Source of the DNA: Polytrichum commune
Lineage: Eukaryota > Streptophyta > Polytrichopsida > Polytrichales > Polytrichaceae
DNA length: 64,000 nucleotides
Direction of reading: 5' to 3'
NCBI GenBank assembly: GCA_950295325.1
Contig: OX485804.1
Coordinates: 59,012,429 to 59,076,428 of the forward strand
The notes beneath the pieces were generated by a model. That model saw only the letters and a list, made by a program, of their open reading frames with translations. It did no database searches and was not told the DNA's origin. Made by a program: the position numbers and the translations under genes. The first letter of the stretch is position 1; every line of letters starts with the position of its first letter. Shown here piece by piece: positions 36,042 through 47,383 of the stretch.

Positions 36042-36440
36042 CTAAGGTAGATGGGTCTTGAAATGGGTTTCTTTTCCAACTAGCCTACTTCTCCAAGGAT
36101 ACAGAGTATGCGATTAGTACAAGATGGTTAGCGTATCCAAATTGAGTTTGTAGCCACTTTCCTCATAATTTAGGGAGCTGATACGAATATCGTACTCATT
36201 ATCAAAGTGAAGATTCTTGTGGTCATTGAATAGTCATATAGATCCCCATCCCCCATTCCAGCCCAATTATGTTGACTATTAAACGTAGAATGATCTATCA
36301 TAGTTTGAACACATAGTCCATTTTCTTTTGAACATGTGTCTTTTTGGTACATGTTTTGGACCCACATCTACCCACATGTCACTCAAGTACAAGTGTCACA
36401 ATAAATTAAAAAGTAACCGAATAAGGGCGGCCTACCTTAG
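36042..36440 (+). mobile_element. CTAAGGTAGA-family MITE, best complete copy (399 bp)
   Basis: CTAAGGTAGATGGGTCTTGA at the left faces GGGCGGCCTACCTTAG at the right. It carries all family blocks in order: CCAACTAGCCTACTTCTCC, GCGATTAGTACAAGATGG, TAGCCACTTTCCTCATAAT, TCAAAGTGAAGATTCTTG, GTTGACTATTAAACG, GAACACATAGTCCATTTTC and AGTAACCGAATAAGGG. Flanking bases give at best a 2-bp match (AC), so the superfamily is open. Confidence 0.75.
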
Positions 36441-37320
36441 ACATCACGAAGCCCAAGCCCCACCCGTAACGGTTGACCTCTAGTGGACTTTGTAGACTCA
36501 AGATTGGACTCACACACTACTATTGTATTGCAAGCATGGCAAAATTGGGGAGGGCCCCGGCCGCCCATGAGTCACCTCAAGGCCAAGGATATACAATAAC
36601 TAAACTCATCACATACCGTTCATGTGAAGGAAGGAAAACTTGGTGGCCAATGATTGGGATGTATTGTTGCATCCGTAGTGGCTTTGGCACGGTGTGGGCA
36701 AAAAGGGGTTCATAAGGTGATCATGGCCGAATGAATGGGATTGAATAGTGGGCTATGTTGTTTCTTTTGCTCTATGCAAGTTGCCAACTTATAGGACTCG
36801 TGCATATTCTATGGTAGTATCCCATACCCCACCCCCGTCCATACTCATGCCAAGCCCACACAATAAGGTAGACGGGTGCCAAGTGGCTCATTTTCTCTCT
36901 CTCATTTTTCGTCTTTTATTTTCGTCTTCAAGTTTGAGTTTCATTTGCAAATCTATAATGAAACATCAACATATATCAAATTTCTCTCCCGACTCAATTA
37001 TGGTTCCTGGAAGTGTGTGTTTGTTGATTCCTTAACTAAACACATAAGTACTTTTAGTTTTAGTCGTTGTTAAGTGTCTGCTGATAAGATCAAGAGATGG
37101 AGCGTGATTTTTAGCACGTGTCCTTATGGTGTTCTTCATTTGAAGAAAAAAGAAAAGAAAAAGTTTGAATACCTTACCATTCAAGGCACATCAATTGCTA
37201 GAATTCAAGTTACTTTCATTCCACACCAACTTTTTGCATCTCCCAATTGGCAACCATTGCATGAGGCTCGGCGCACTCACTCAAGGATCTACGCAATTAT
37301 TTCGTGCCGACACCGACAAG
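36441..37320. other. Spacer
   Basis: No gene is recognised. TGTTGATTCCTTAACTAAACAC near 37023 recurs upstream of the other copies of the next element (41034 and 50088), so the larger repeat may extend leftwards. Confidence 0.4.
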
Positions 37321-37482
37321 GTACTACTGTAGAGGGCGCTTTAATTCATCTTTACAAGTGCTGGAATGTAGTGTCTATGTGGGATACAAGTGGGTCTTGG
37401 CTAATGTGAGCATGACACATGGCAAAATATGAAGGAGGAATAGTTATCTTTCATTGGAATAGAGAGCTCTCTACGGTACTAC
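37321..37482. mobile_element. GTAGAGGGCGCT-family MITE (about 160 bp)
   Basis: GTACTACTGTAGAGGGCGC at the left is the inverse, with mismatches, of GAGCTCTCTACGGTACTAC at the right. The interior contains CATCTTTACAAGTGCTGGAATGTAG and GATACAAGTGGGTCTTGG, shared with 41597-42106 and 50255-50418. Confidence 0.7.
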
Positions 37483-37816
37483 TTACGGGCATTGTGGTAT
37501 CAAGAATTCAAATCCGATTCACAATGTGGAGAGTTTTGAAATGGGAGACGAGACAAGATAAGAGTGGCCGAGTCATGCTCATGTTTTTTCCCAACCCCAT
37601 TGGATTTGTCCCGCAACGCACTTGAGGTAATTGGTGGTGAAGGCATGGCCCACATATCAATCTCCTCAAGTTGTTTTTAAAAGTGCTTTAAAATTTTGTG
37701 CTTTATCTTGGGAGATGAGTACATACATGCATATGCATGTAATGAAGGCTCATGTTTTGTAGGATTCATAACATCAAAGTGAGTAATTATGAAAACTCAT
37801 CATCTCAAATTCATTG

Positions 37817-37950
37817 TTTTTTTTGTTTTTTTGTTTTTTGTTTTTCTTGCAAATTCAATCATCAATTTGCAAGAAGAAAAGAAAAAACCCAAAATACAAC
37901 CACCTCGGGAGACCCAATGCAACCCCGAGGGGACATCAAGAAATAAGTCT
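37817..37950 (-). mobile_element. L1-type LINE 3' end, second copy
   Basis: On the minus strand TTTCTTGATGTCCCCTCG..., then GGTCTCCCGAGGTGGTTG, then an A-rich tail (plus-strand T-rich run from 37817). It matches the untranslated region of the LINE at 24152. Only the last ~130 bp are present. A possible 7-bp direct repeat (CATTGTT at about 37812 and 37957) is too short to trust as a TSD. Confidence 0.65.
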
Positions 37951-37963
37951 CAGATCCATTGTT

Positions 37964-39019
37964 AACCCCTTACATTAAATTATCTTAAGTTGTGAGCACT
38001 TAGGAATTCAATGTTCGAATCCATGCTTTAGACTCTACTTAACTTAACTTAATGTTTAGGCTTTTGTCTTTTGTATAACAACTTCAAACTGCATTTATTT
38101 TGTTCTTGGAGGTGGTATTATGTTGGATTGTCTAAGTTTCCTTAGTTTAACACAACACCAAAAAAAATAATTCTCCTTAGCACAATCAAGCTCCAAAAAT
38201 ATGTTCATAACACATTTCCTCTTCAAACCTCCTCACTTCCTGAAAATGCTTATTGAAATTCATTCATACCTTTTGCACAAAAATTTCAAATCATAAAGTT
38301 CATCTTGGTGCTAGTACTTTGTTTCTTGTAACAACTTTCTCTAGTTGGACACAATTCCAACAAAGTGTATACATTATGTGGAGTCAAGGTCTAAAATTGT
38401 ATAAGGACATAAACCAAGTTCTTTGTACATAGTCTTGCAACTTCATGTTAACGCATATACAATGCGACGACTAAAGATGACTTGGAATATAATGCGAACC
38501 CCTCCTTCATACAATACCCTATAGTGAACTATTAACACTACATAAGCTTGTGTATAGTGACAATTTACCATATTCTGGAAAACCATTAGATAAATTAAAA
38601 TTATGTTGACAAATTGTATCTATCATTTTCAAAATAATTAGACACTTATTTTAAAAATTATTTTGTGCTATCAAGCTATGGTAATTCAAAGTGTTTGATC
38701 CTTAATTAGGTGTTAATTTGGTTCAAAATAGAAGTACCAAGTTGTACATAGCAATCAACGTTTTCACCCACCCTTTGGTAGGTGCTACGAAACATCACCC
38801 TACAATGTCCCTTCATTAAAGAGTTTCTTATTGGGTGTGGAAAGTTACGGTGATAACTAAGGTAGAGAGAAATAAATAAATAAATAAATAACCAACGTCG
38901 GGCAATCCGACGTGAATTTGAGCCCATTGGCTCCACCCTGCTCAAGAATCCTCTTGGTGCATGGTGGGGTTTACTACCTACCTTGCACTGGGTGGGCTCT
39001 TGGCTTCCTATCTACCCAA
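37964..39019. other. Spacer
   Basis: It carries a GGTAGGTGCTACGAAAC motif near 38775. No gene is recognised. Confidence 0.4.
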
Positions 39020-39325
39020 CTACACTAAATATGATATTTAGTGTTTGATTATATTTAGTGTTGTTACCACCCTATCGTACTCAACACTAATTTTCAATTC
39101 TTTGATAATTAGTGCTAGACATAAATGCACCGCCACCTTCCCTACCGCCACCTCCCTTCTCCTTTTATCATTGTTAATTATTTTCATACCCTTACTAACA
39201 CTAAATTCGTGCATGTAACTTCTACATATTACCATGGTTGATATTTAGAGTTTGAGTTTACATTTAATGTTACTTACTTTCATAGGGTTAGTGATATTTA
39301 GTGTATGTGTTCGTACTTAGTGTAG
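39020..39325 (+). mobile_element. CTACACTAAATA-family MITE, copy with shortened right end
   Basis: It aligns with 9260-9584 from CTACACTAAATATGATATTT through TTGTTACCACCCTATCG and CATAGGGTTAGTGATATTTAG, but stops at TACTTAGTGTAG. It therefore lacks the final ~28 bases of the longer copy and keeps a single terminal repeat unit. A similar minus-strand short peptide frame (SVEYDRVVTTLNIIKH) is open in both copies, probably by descent rather than function. Confidence 0.8.
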
Positions 39326-39586
39326 TGTTTTTCCGACAAATAGAGAGAAGATTTCACAGCGAGAATCGAACCGCCAACCACTCCATACATACCCATTATC
39401 ATCAAGTAGTTTAGGGTCATCTCAGACCTAAGGTAGAGAGTGTTGTTTTGCGCGTCCATTTATATACCCAACGTGACCGTGATGCTATATCCCCGCCTTG
39501 AAATTGCCCCATAGATTGACCTCCATCGTAGTAAATTATGTTTGAGACCATGAGGTTATAACTAGAATGCACAATAAGTTACTTTT

Positions 39587-39589
<3 letters not shown>

Positions 39590-39618
<29 letters not shown>
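39590..39618. repeat. (TA)n microsatellite
   Basis: About 14 TA units. Nearby, CGGTTCGATTC in reverse near 39370-39385 resembles a tRNA-type B box, but no A box accompanies it. Confidence 0.9.
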
Positions 39619-39623
<5 letters not shown>

Positions 39624-39937
39624 CTAACTTTGGCCAGTTCTCCAGCTTTTTCACATTCACACTTGTTTTCAAGGGATGCCAATCATTTTGTGCAGTGTGA
39701 TGACTTCCGGTTTCAACTATGAGTTGTGACAACCATGTAAGTTGAGGGTGAAAACTTTGGAACCCTTTATAGCTTGGAATATTTTCAAGAATATTTGACC
39801 CAAGAATTAGCCTCAAAGACTCCTTATTACTTTAGTGACATCCCTTGTAAACAAGGTAATGTTTTCCTACAATACCCTTTAACCGTGCCTTTAACTTAGT
39901 TTGCCACTAATCCCCAAAGAGCAATGGAGCTACAATA

Positions 39938-40290
39938 ACGACACTACATATGATATTTAATGCCACCAATTCTAAGTGTAGACCGCGGTGGAGTGTCACC
40001 GACACTAAATGTTAACCCAACATTATTTGTCATTCGTTGTAGATTTTTTTTTGGGGGGGGGGGATTGTAGATTTACATTGTTGTAATTATTGTCACTTAC
40101 CAAGCGATTTTTCATCCAAATTTTCAATCATCCATGATAATATTTCATCATGAGTTGTTGACAAGAGAAGGTAGGGTTTTGGCCAATGGATGAACTCATC
40201 CATCGTCCATGACAAAAGTTGTTCACTTGTTTGTAAGAAGTGTCGTCCGGAAAGTTACCATAGTGACATAAAATATCATATTGAGTGTAT
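39938..40290. mobile_element. CTACACTAAATA-family element, 50871-like subfamily, worn ends
   Basis: It shares with 50871-51253: GATATTTAATGCCACC, CCGCGGTGGAGTGTCACC, AACACTAAATG-type block, TATTTGTCATTCGTTG, ATTGTCACTTACCAAG, CATGATAATATTTCATCA and GACATAAAATATCATATTGAG. The ends have decayed. An 11-G tract lies at 40053-40063. Confidence 0.65.
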
Positions 40291-40867
40291 TTATTGCTTT
40301 TGTGGTTTCTAGATGGACTCATCTATTGGCAAGGTGAAATTGCAATGAGCTATTCCTTAGCTTGAATGGGCTTGGGCTCCGTGGTATCTAGGTAAACTCC
40401 TATGAATATACCCTACCATTTTGGACGTATGGTCTCTAATAAGTAAAAACAAGCGCCCTATAGGTTGAAGCGTGATTCAATCCAATTGGACATGGCTAGA
40501 CTAAATCGGGATCTCTTATGCCATTTTGGAGTCAAAGTAATTGAAACCTAGAAACTTGTTGGTTACAAAAACTTTCCTACGTTTACTTCTTCCTAATAGA
40601 CGAGTTTACTAAGACACCGCAAACCTCTAGCCAAAACCGAGTGATGTTGGCGTTGACATTGTGGTGTCAAGTCAAATTCATCCGTTATGGATACAAGGAC
40701 TCTAAATAAAGCTTACAATAAGCCTTTCATAAGTTCATAACATTATTTAGTTGTTATCAGTCGTTTCATCCTAATAATAGTCATACATTTATTCACTCGA
40801 GTTTTTCAATCTAAATATGACAATGCGATTGTATACAAGCACATGAATCCTTAGCAATTGGTCTAGG

Positions 40868-41233
40868 GTATGCGGTTGTTATTTGGTTCGTTTTCTTGTT
40901 CTCCATCTTCTATTAATCAAAATTGTGTCTTCAACTTTGTCTCATAATGGCCGCAGTCTATGATGATATATATCAACCATATCGAAAATCATACCTCTCC
41001 TTATTTAGTTGTGATTATCCAAGGTGGATGTTTATCGATTCCTTAGTTGAATACACATGTCCTCCCAACTGTGTTCACTATCGAGTTGATTAAATAAAAA
41101 TAGAAGATGTGGTGCAATGAACATGGGTCTTTATGGTGTTTGCTCTTTGACCACCTCCCAACCACGTGCTAATCAGATGTAAGTATCTGATCAAGAAAAG
41201 TAACCGAATACCACATATGCATACCTTACGTGA
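40868..41233. mobile_element. GGTTGTTATTTGGTTCG element with inverted ends
   Basis: TATGCGGTTGTTATTTGGTTC at the left is the inverse, with mismatches, of GTAACCGAATACCACATATG at the right, and inverted similarity covers about 30 bp. It is linked by its ends to the GGGTGTTATTTGGTTAC repeats at 29555 and 31535. Confidence 0.55.
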
Positions 41234-41596
41234 CTGGAAAATCTACAAATCTACCATACATAGTTCTTTCACCAATGAAGGATGATGATTACCTAGGACT
41301 CATATACTAGAAATATGAAAAGGGTCCAAGGGTGTCTTTCGCTCTACACACACAAATATTCCTTCCTTCATGAAACTAAAAGAGAAAGCGAGAGAGAGAG
41401 AGAATCCAATTTCCAATGGGGATGGGGACCCCAAAATTCGCCATATCCCCATCCCTTCCACCACCACCAACAACTGAGACACACTCATTGTGGGCTGCAA
41501 CTTCCATAGTTTCCGAACGTCAACTATTCGGGACCCATATTGGAATAGACGTTTCAATATGCGCATATTCACTCACTCGGAGACGGTGACTTGTAA

Positions 41597-42106
41597 GTAG
41601 TGTAGAGGGTGCGCTATTTCATCTTGACACGTGTCGGAGTGTAGTTTCCACGTCTCGGGGGGGGGGGGGGTAGTCATTGGTTGGAGTAGCAATATACGTG
41701 CGAACAAATGATAGGGTATTTTAAAAACATGGGGGCTAAAAATTATAAATGAACTTAAGAGTAATATAGGGTATCAAAAATGGCATTGGACATCTTTAAA
41801 GTACTATAGGGTATGGAATAATAGGTAATTTGGAATTATAAGTAATGCAAGCCATTTTTCTATTAACCCAAAGTAGAAATTTACATAATGATAGCATGTG
41901 AAAAAAAGAAGAGAATTGAAAGTAATACCCCCCTATAAAATAGTGGTTGTTCACACCTATATCCTTAACTTTTTAACACATTGCCCCCCCCCCGAGTTCC
42001 ACGTAGGATACAAGTGGGTCTTAATGAATCTCTGCACGACATGTGGCAACATTTGACAGGGGGGGTGATCATTTTGTGTTGGAATAGGGAGCCCTCTACA
42101 GTATAC
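41597..42106. mobile_element. GTAGAGGGCGCT-family MITE, split by a nested insertion
   Basis: GTAGTGTAGAGGGTGCGC at the left and GAGCCCTCTACAGTATAC at the right are inverted ends. Removing 41654-41996 and one TSD leaves an element of about 160 bp that matches 37321-37482. Confidence 0.75.
41654..41996. mobile_element. Nested hAT-like element with poly-G ends and 8-bp TSD (343 bp)
   Basis: It begins CTC followed by fourteen G and ends with ten C followed by GAG. The flanks are identical: TTCCACGT at 41646-41653 and at 41997-42004. The host MITE at 50255 shows the uninterrupted site (TTTCCATGAGGGATAC), which supports insertion here. The 8-bp duplication suggests hAT. The interior is AT-rich with repeated AGGGTAT motifs and no coding. 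Confidence 0.82.
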
Positions 42107-42454
42107 TCTAAACTCCGTAGTATCACACCTGTGGCAATCAAAGTGAACGTGATATTATAGAGTTTTGCAGTGTTAACATGGATGCGTGATACTAGTGAAT
42201 TAGTGTAGCATGTGACAGTATGGAATAACACAAAGTGCAACATATTAAATGGTGTGGCGTGGTCCACTCCACTTGACCTTCCTGGGCAATGTGGCATATG
42301 CATGCACCAACATTCGACAAGTGGCATAAGAAGAAGAAGAAGAAGACACTCCACATATTGACACATGACACAATGTAAGGGTGTGGGTTGACTTCTTTGG
42401 TGGTTTGCATTAATGACAAAATTTGTGATATAAGGGAGAGAAAGGTGACAATAA

Positions 42455-42552
42455 GGAGTGAGATTTGAACTACGAACATCCGTTCCCTAGGGTTACAATA
42501 TATTAGAGAGTGAGTGACATTATGGAGGTTGATATTATGGAGTTTAGGGTGT
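42455..42552 (+). repeat. Dispersed repeat, partner of 60318-60418
   Basis: GAGTGAGATTTGAACTACG..., GTTGATATTATGGAG and AGGGTGTATA recur at 60318-60418. A (GAA)n run at about 42330-42345 lies just upstream. The nature of the repeat is unknown. Confidence 0.6.
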
Positions 42553-44097
42553 ATATGCACAACTCATCACTTGCAACCATTTGAAAGGTTGCCAAACATA
42601 CTTATCAAACAATCTAAAATGATGTCTATGATTTTGAGCACATAATCCAATCTCATTGTAACACATGTCTCGTCACAGATAACAAACTTATTGAGATGAT
42701 TATTACTCCAACTCCTCACAAGTTTATGGCATGGCCTTTAGTTTAAGAGCATTTGAAATGCATCCTTGAAATGAAACTTGACCATTCATTATTTGGAGAT
42801 ACATTTTTTCTTTGATGTGTTAGCCAAAAGTTGTCTGGCTCCAACAAATACTCTTGATATAGACATGCCAAACACCACCAATCTTACAATGTCCTTGCCG
42901 CTCCCAATAACTTAACATTTTTTTAATTCTTTTTTGGAATAAGTTGACGAAGCTAACTGCTAAATAAATGAAGGAAACCAAGGGTAGAGAGGGAGGCCCA
43001 ACACTAGAACTCACCAAAAACAAAAACAAAAAAACAAAAAAAATCTTTGGTAAAATTGCCCATAACTCGTGAAACTCACAAATTTTCATGTTTTTCACCC
43101 TCTATCCGATCTTCTACCCCTTTATTGGCCAAGTGTGCATGAGCCAATGAACTTGGAGCTTTCATATCATCCTTGATGTTGAGTTCAACCCACTACCATC
43201 AACATATTTTATGATCAACCACTTGCATGTTCAACTATGAAGATCCATGAAGAGAAACCTCTTCATTGCAACAAATTTTGAGAAGATCCAATGGTCGCAA
43301 AGTTGAGCTTCTCAAGCTGGGGAAGCTAGTGGAAGTCTTGTTGTTCAAAATTTGGATGATGGGATGGATGAGGACCCTCAATAGACATGGAAATGGTTAT
43401 GTATGTCAAAACTATATATATATATGAAACTTTTTATCTATGAATTCTAAAGTTCATATGCCTATTCTATGGGTGGTTGAAATTCATTGATGGCATGATG
43501 AGTGCCTCTCACAATGGACTTGAATGCCCACACTACTAGAGATGGTTGAATTCACAATGGGCAACACCCATGTTTGGGCAAAGAAATTACTTCCTCTTTC
43601 AAGTCTTAGTGACTTCTACGAGCTTCAAAATCATTTCAGAGCATTTTCCTCCTTCAAATTAAAACTAAACTTAACAGAACTTGGAACTATCTATTTTTCA
43701 AAAATAAAAGAATCTCCATACCGAGTGGAGAGCCCGGTTGAAGACACGATAGTTCTCCACGGCGGATTCTTTTTTTTGGAGAGAGTATGTGGAGCTTTTG
43801 TGGGCAATAAACAGTCAAGGATTACTCTTTTATGTGGCAGAATTGGGTCTTTTTGGGGGTGCCATTGTAAATGGGCATATTTGTCTTATCAACATGGGGT
43901 TGGTTTCATAACAACCTACTGTAGGGGTAAGAGTAAAACATGCCCCATATAGGTGGATTATTGATTCATTGCAATTTAAGCTCACCGAAACTTTGACCTA
44001 GAATTAATGGTTAATTTGGCTATATATATATCAATCCTTGCGCTCTATAACACTAATCAACGATTTCACCCTCCCCCTCCCCTAATCAACCCTCGCC
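42553..44097. other. Spacer, no gene recognised
   Basis: The 142-codon frame 43524-43952 has no recognisable domain. Inverted GTTTCATAACAACCTAC (about 43905) and GGTAGGTGTTAAC (about 44103) may bound a short foldback. Confidence 0.4.
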
Positions 44098-44453
44098 TTC
44101 GGTAGGTGTTAACATAGATGGATCTTAAATGGTTACTTTCTCACTAGCCTACTTCTCCTAGGATATGAAACACGCAACTAGGACGACATGATTAGCAAAT
44201 GTGAATCGAGGTCAAAAGCGACTTCCACATAGTATTCTGCACCCAAGTGCATATCTCATCATCCCATTGTCAAAGTGAAGATTCTCTTGCTCATCCAATG
44301 ACCGTATATTGAACACGTAGTCCAGGCTCTTTTTAATCACACTATCTTTTTGGTATCCGTTCTTAGAGCCACACAAACCACATACCACTCGAATATAGGT
44401 GTCCTATTAAGGAGAATAGCCGAAGAAGGGTGGGTGTTCTACCTTGCCATCAT
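44098..44453 (+). mobile_element. CTAAGGTAGA-family MITE, forward copy
   Basis: It carries GATGGATCTTAAATGGTTAC, CTAGCCTACTTCTCCTAGG, GGTATCCGTTCTTAGAGCC and CAAACCACATACCACTCG, and ends GGTGTTCTACCTTG. The left end is blurred by the GGTAGGTGTTA motif. Confidence 0.65.
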
Positions 44454-44838
44454 CCACCCATTGAGTGCCATGAATTAAAGGCGATGCGGATGGTGCTAAA
44501 GAATGGCAACATGGTTTAACGGGGTGAGCTGGCAATGGCAATGTCCAGTTGGGCTTTTAAGCCCATTGGTTGTCATCCTTTTAGACGCCAGCTGCCACTG
44601 AGAGAGTCTGAAGTCATCCGGATGAGGAGTCATTTGCGGCAATTGGGACCCTAGCCAGACCTAATGTAGATGGTGCTAAAAATGTCACTTTAACGCAATG
44701 AGCATGTATACTACTATCCTTCGATTATAATATCAATACATTGTTAGCAATTGATATGGGATTTGAATATGGCAAAATATGTGTTATTTGAATTCAACAT
44801 GCAAAAGTTCCAAAGCTCAATTGGTGAGGTGGAACACC
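44454..44838. other. Spacer
   Basis: GATGGTGCTAAA occurs twice (about 44489 and 44669). Nothing else is recognised. Confidence 0.4.
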
Positions 44839-44841
44839 TTA

Positions 44842-45409
44842 GGGTCACTTCACACATGAGCCAAGAGCCGTGACCTTGTAATGGTGAGGACCCTTGACTC
44901 TCATCCAAAGGCCGTACCGTGGGTGTTGGGAAAGCCGTTTTATGTAGTCACGGGCCCTCAAGCATAGTGTGAAGTGAGAATGGACCATGTTGCGGGACCA
45001 TTCAATATTTTGTTGGCAGAAAAAAGAAGCGAGGATCTGGTTTAATGTAATATGTCTCAAACTCTATCAATTTAAGAGGATTACTTGGTGGTGTTTGTGT
45101 TGCTTGGAATTTCTTCTGGAATATGCCATGTTGGAAAAAAATATTAAAAAAATAACGGTCTCCTGGAATTTGTGTCAGGCCTACCTCTTGGAGGTGGGCT
45201 TGACACAAATTCCGGGAGACCATGAAACCTTATCCATAGTCCGCCATGTAGGACTCCATGTAGACTTTTCATCCATGAAGTCTTCTTTGGGCCTTTAGGC
45301 CTTCACCTTCATGTGTGAAGTGAACTTGGACGGTCTCCGCCCTTTCGACCAATGAGAGCTCTTAGATTGCAACGGTCACGGGCCTTCAGTCTTGTGTGTG
45401 AAGTGGCCC
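44842..45409 (+). mobile_element. Tourist/Harbinger-like MITE, longest copy (568 bp)
   Basis: GGGTCACTTCACACATGAG at the left and CTTGTGTGTGAAGTGGCCC at the right are flanked by TTA at 44839-44841 and 45410-45412. It keeps a well-paired central hairpin (45157-45221) and a 45080-45150 segment absent from the shorter copies, so it may be closest to the ancestor. Confidence 0.9.
45157..45221. repeat. 31-bp-arm hairpin inside the Tourist-like element
   Basis: The left arm GGTCTCCTGG..AGGCCTACCTC and right arm GAGGTGGGCTTG..GGGAGACC pair across TTG with three mismatches. In the copies at 1, 2615 and 12534 the right arm has decayed. Confidence 0.9.
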
Positions 45410-45412
45410 TTA

Positions 45413-45630
45413 GACCAAGACAACCCCAAAAACCATGATCTAGACTAATCCTACAATCGAAGTTGGCGGGACCCGCAATCAGCGAGAGGGGGTTATTGTA
45501 TAAAAACGTGCCCCTCATTCATCCAACAAATGCACAATGAAATAGTGTGCAAGTCGTGAGTCAAAAGGCTACTTCAAAGTATTGGGATACATGACGATAT
45601 TTAAGTTTGTTTGCCTCTTGTCGACTTCCG
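45413..45630. other. Spacer with MITE fragment
   Basis: GAGAGGGGGTTATTGTATAA and CCCCTCATTCATCCAACA near 45484-45530 are the left end of the GAGGGAAATATTGTATACGAG family, without the rest. Confidence 0.45.
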
Positions 45631-45781
45631 TAACATTACTCAATGATATGGGCCCTTAAAATATAACAATGAGATGCTGGGAGTTCAGTTTGAATATGAG
45701 TCTCCCGGCACAACTTCTTGAGCATCCTAGTGTTATATTTTGAGGGACCATAGAATGAGAGTTGAATGTTGAGTAATGTTA
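45631..45781. repeat. 151-bp foldback element
   Basis: The outer ends TAACATTACTCAA and TTGAGTAATGTTA are exact inverses. Further in, CCCTTAAAATATAACA pairs with TGTTATATTTTGAGGG and GATGCTGGGAG is near its partner. It is probably a small MITE of unknown superfamily. Confidence 0.75.
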
Positions 45782-45924
45782 TGTCAACTATTGTAGGTAA
45801 TAAGTGAGTTCGGCATATTTTAAATTTGAAATACGAGCAAGGTGTCATGTGTGGTGTTTTCATTAGTTGGAAACCTTTACAAAATCCCATGTTTCACTTC
45901 AAAACAATAGAATATTGGCAAGAA

Positions 45925-46735
45925 AGTGCCAAATTTGGATCTAAGGACGGACACAAAAAGACTTGAGTTTAGAAGAAATTGGACTCCTCTTTGAAATTTG
46001 CCTAATCCGATTACTTATTTTAATTGGACAGCTATGTTTGAGTGGTATGGGGTTAGGTTTGGCTCCAAGAACGGATACCAAAAGGACACATGTTAAGAAA
46101 AAGATTGGACAATGTGCGCAAAATACTATAATCATTCTAGGCTCAATAATCAACATTCTTGGGGGGACCTATACGATCAATCAAACAGTAAGAGAGTAAT
46201 AACTTTGATAATGAAAAAGATATTCATATGAGATCTATAAATCGTGATAAAAGTGGCTACGGCCTCAATCTTGATTTGCTAACCATCATGTACTAATTGC
46301 AAGGTTCATATCATAGGAGAAAATGAGCTAGTCGGAAAAATTATTCATTCAACACCCATCTACCTTAACCATTCTAGGGCGTAAGCATCATCAGACTCAC
46401 CAAATAAATGTAGGCGTGTCTAGTTCAATTACTTATCTTAATTACCCACCTAGATGTGAGTGGCGTGTATATCGATGTGGATCCAACAACAACAACAACA
46501 ACCACCAAAACTTATCGTGTTCAAAAGAGATTACACTACATGCTCAAAAATACGATAAGTGTTCCAAGTTCAACAGGGAACATACATGACAACTAACGAG
46601 CACAAAAATCCTCACTTTGATAATGAATAAGTTACATATGCGAGCCCCAAATACTGCGAGGAGAGTGGCTACAACCTTGATTTGGATTTGCTAACCATCT
46701 AATATTGGTGCTTCACTTGAGCTTAGCAAGCTGAA
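45925..46735 (-). mobile_element. Cluster of CTAAGGTAGA-family copies
   Basis: Three reverse-oriented pieces occur in series: a fragment at 45925-46002 (TTTGGATCTAAGGACGG), a fuller copy at 46003-46377 (TTGGACAGCTATGTTTGAG to CATCTACCTTA) and a diverged copy at 46425-46735 (TTGATTTGGATTTGCTAACC). The fragment is cut off just where the fuller copy starts, as if one inserted into or replaced the other. Confidence 0.65.
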
Positions 46736-47383
46736 CATGTTGATAAGAGAGAATAAGCATGGTATAGTTCCGAACTGTATATGACTTATTCCCGACCCCA
46801 CCCAACCTACAGTCATAGGTGGATGATGTTATGACATAGTTGGAATGGAAAAAAAGGTAACCGTTTAAGGGCCGGTTTACACTACGGTGGAGAAGGCCTC
46901 CAGTCGGTCAAGAATGCTTGGCCAAGACATGGTTATATGAGGCAAATGGTGGATGTGCCGGAGAAGAATTAAAGGCAATAAAATAGTTCTTAAGGAGTCT
47001 TGACCAGTTGAAGTCTAAACACCTAGAGGAGAAGTTTAGCGGAGTAGTCCACCGGTGAAGAGAAGTTCACCTAATGGTGAAGATTTTTTGTGATAAAAAA
47101 CCATAATTCTCTACATTCACATTGTATCAAAAGATTTCAACAAGAATTGTGTTCATAAGAATTGTGTAATATAATGTTCAATTTTATTCAAAAGATAATG
47201 AAAATTGCCAAATTGCCAATTGTCAAGTTTGGCCCATGTAGGAAATAAATGTCTCCTTGGGTGTTTAAGAATGAAGAGGGGAAAACCCATACACATTGGA
47301 CAAAGCACTACTCTTTGGTATTATTTAAGACATGCTCTCCTCTTAATCATCCTCATCAATTTCTCTCTTCTTATCTTTGATCT

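Noticed and set aside
39360-39430. Possible tRNA-derived SINE in reverse (CGGTTCGATTC)
   Set aside because: Only the B-box-like part is present, with no convincing A box, tail or second copy.
42930-43050. A-rich ACAAAAACAAAA run as a third LINE tail
   Set aside because: The CTCCCGAGGTGG untranslated segment found before the other two tails is missing.
43524-43952. 142-codon plus-strand frame
   Set aside because: No recognisable domain, no repeat or TIR context, and a length possible by chance in 64 kb.
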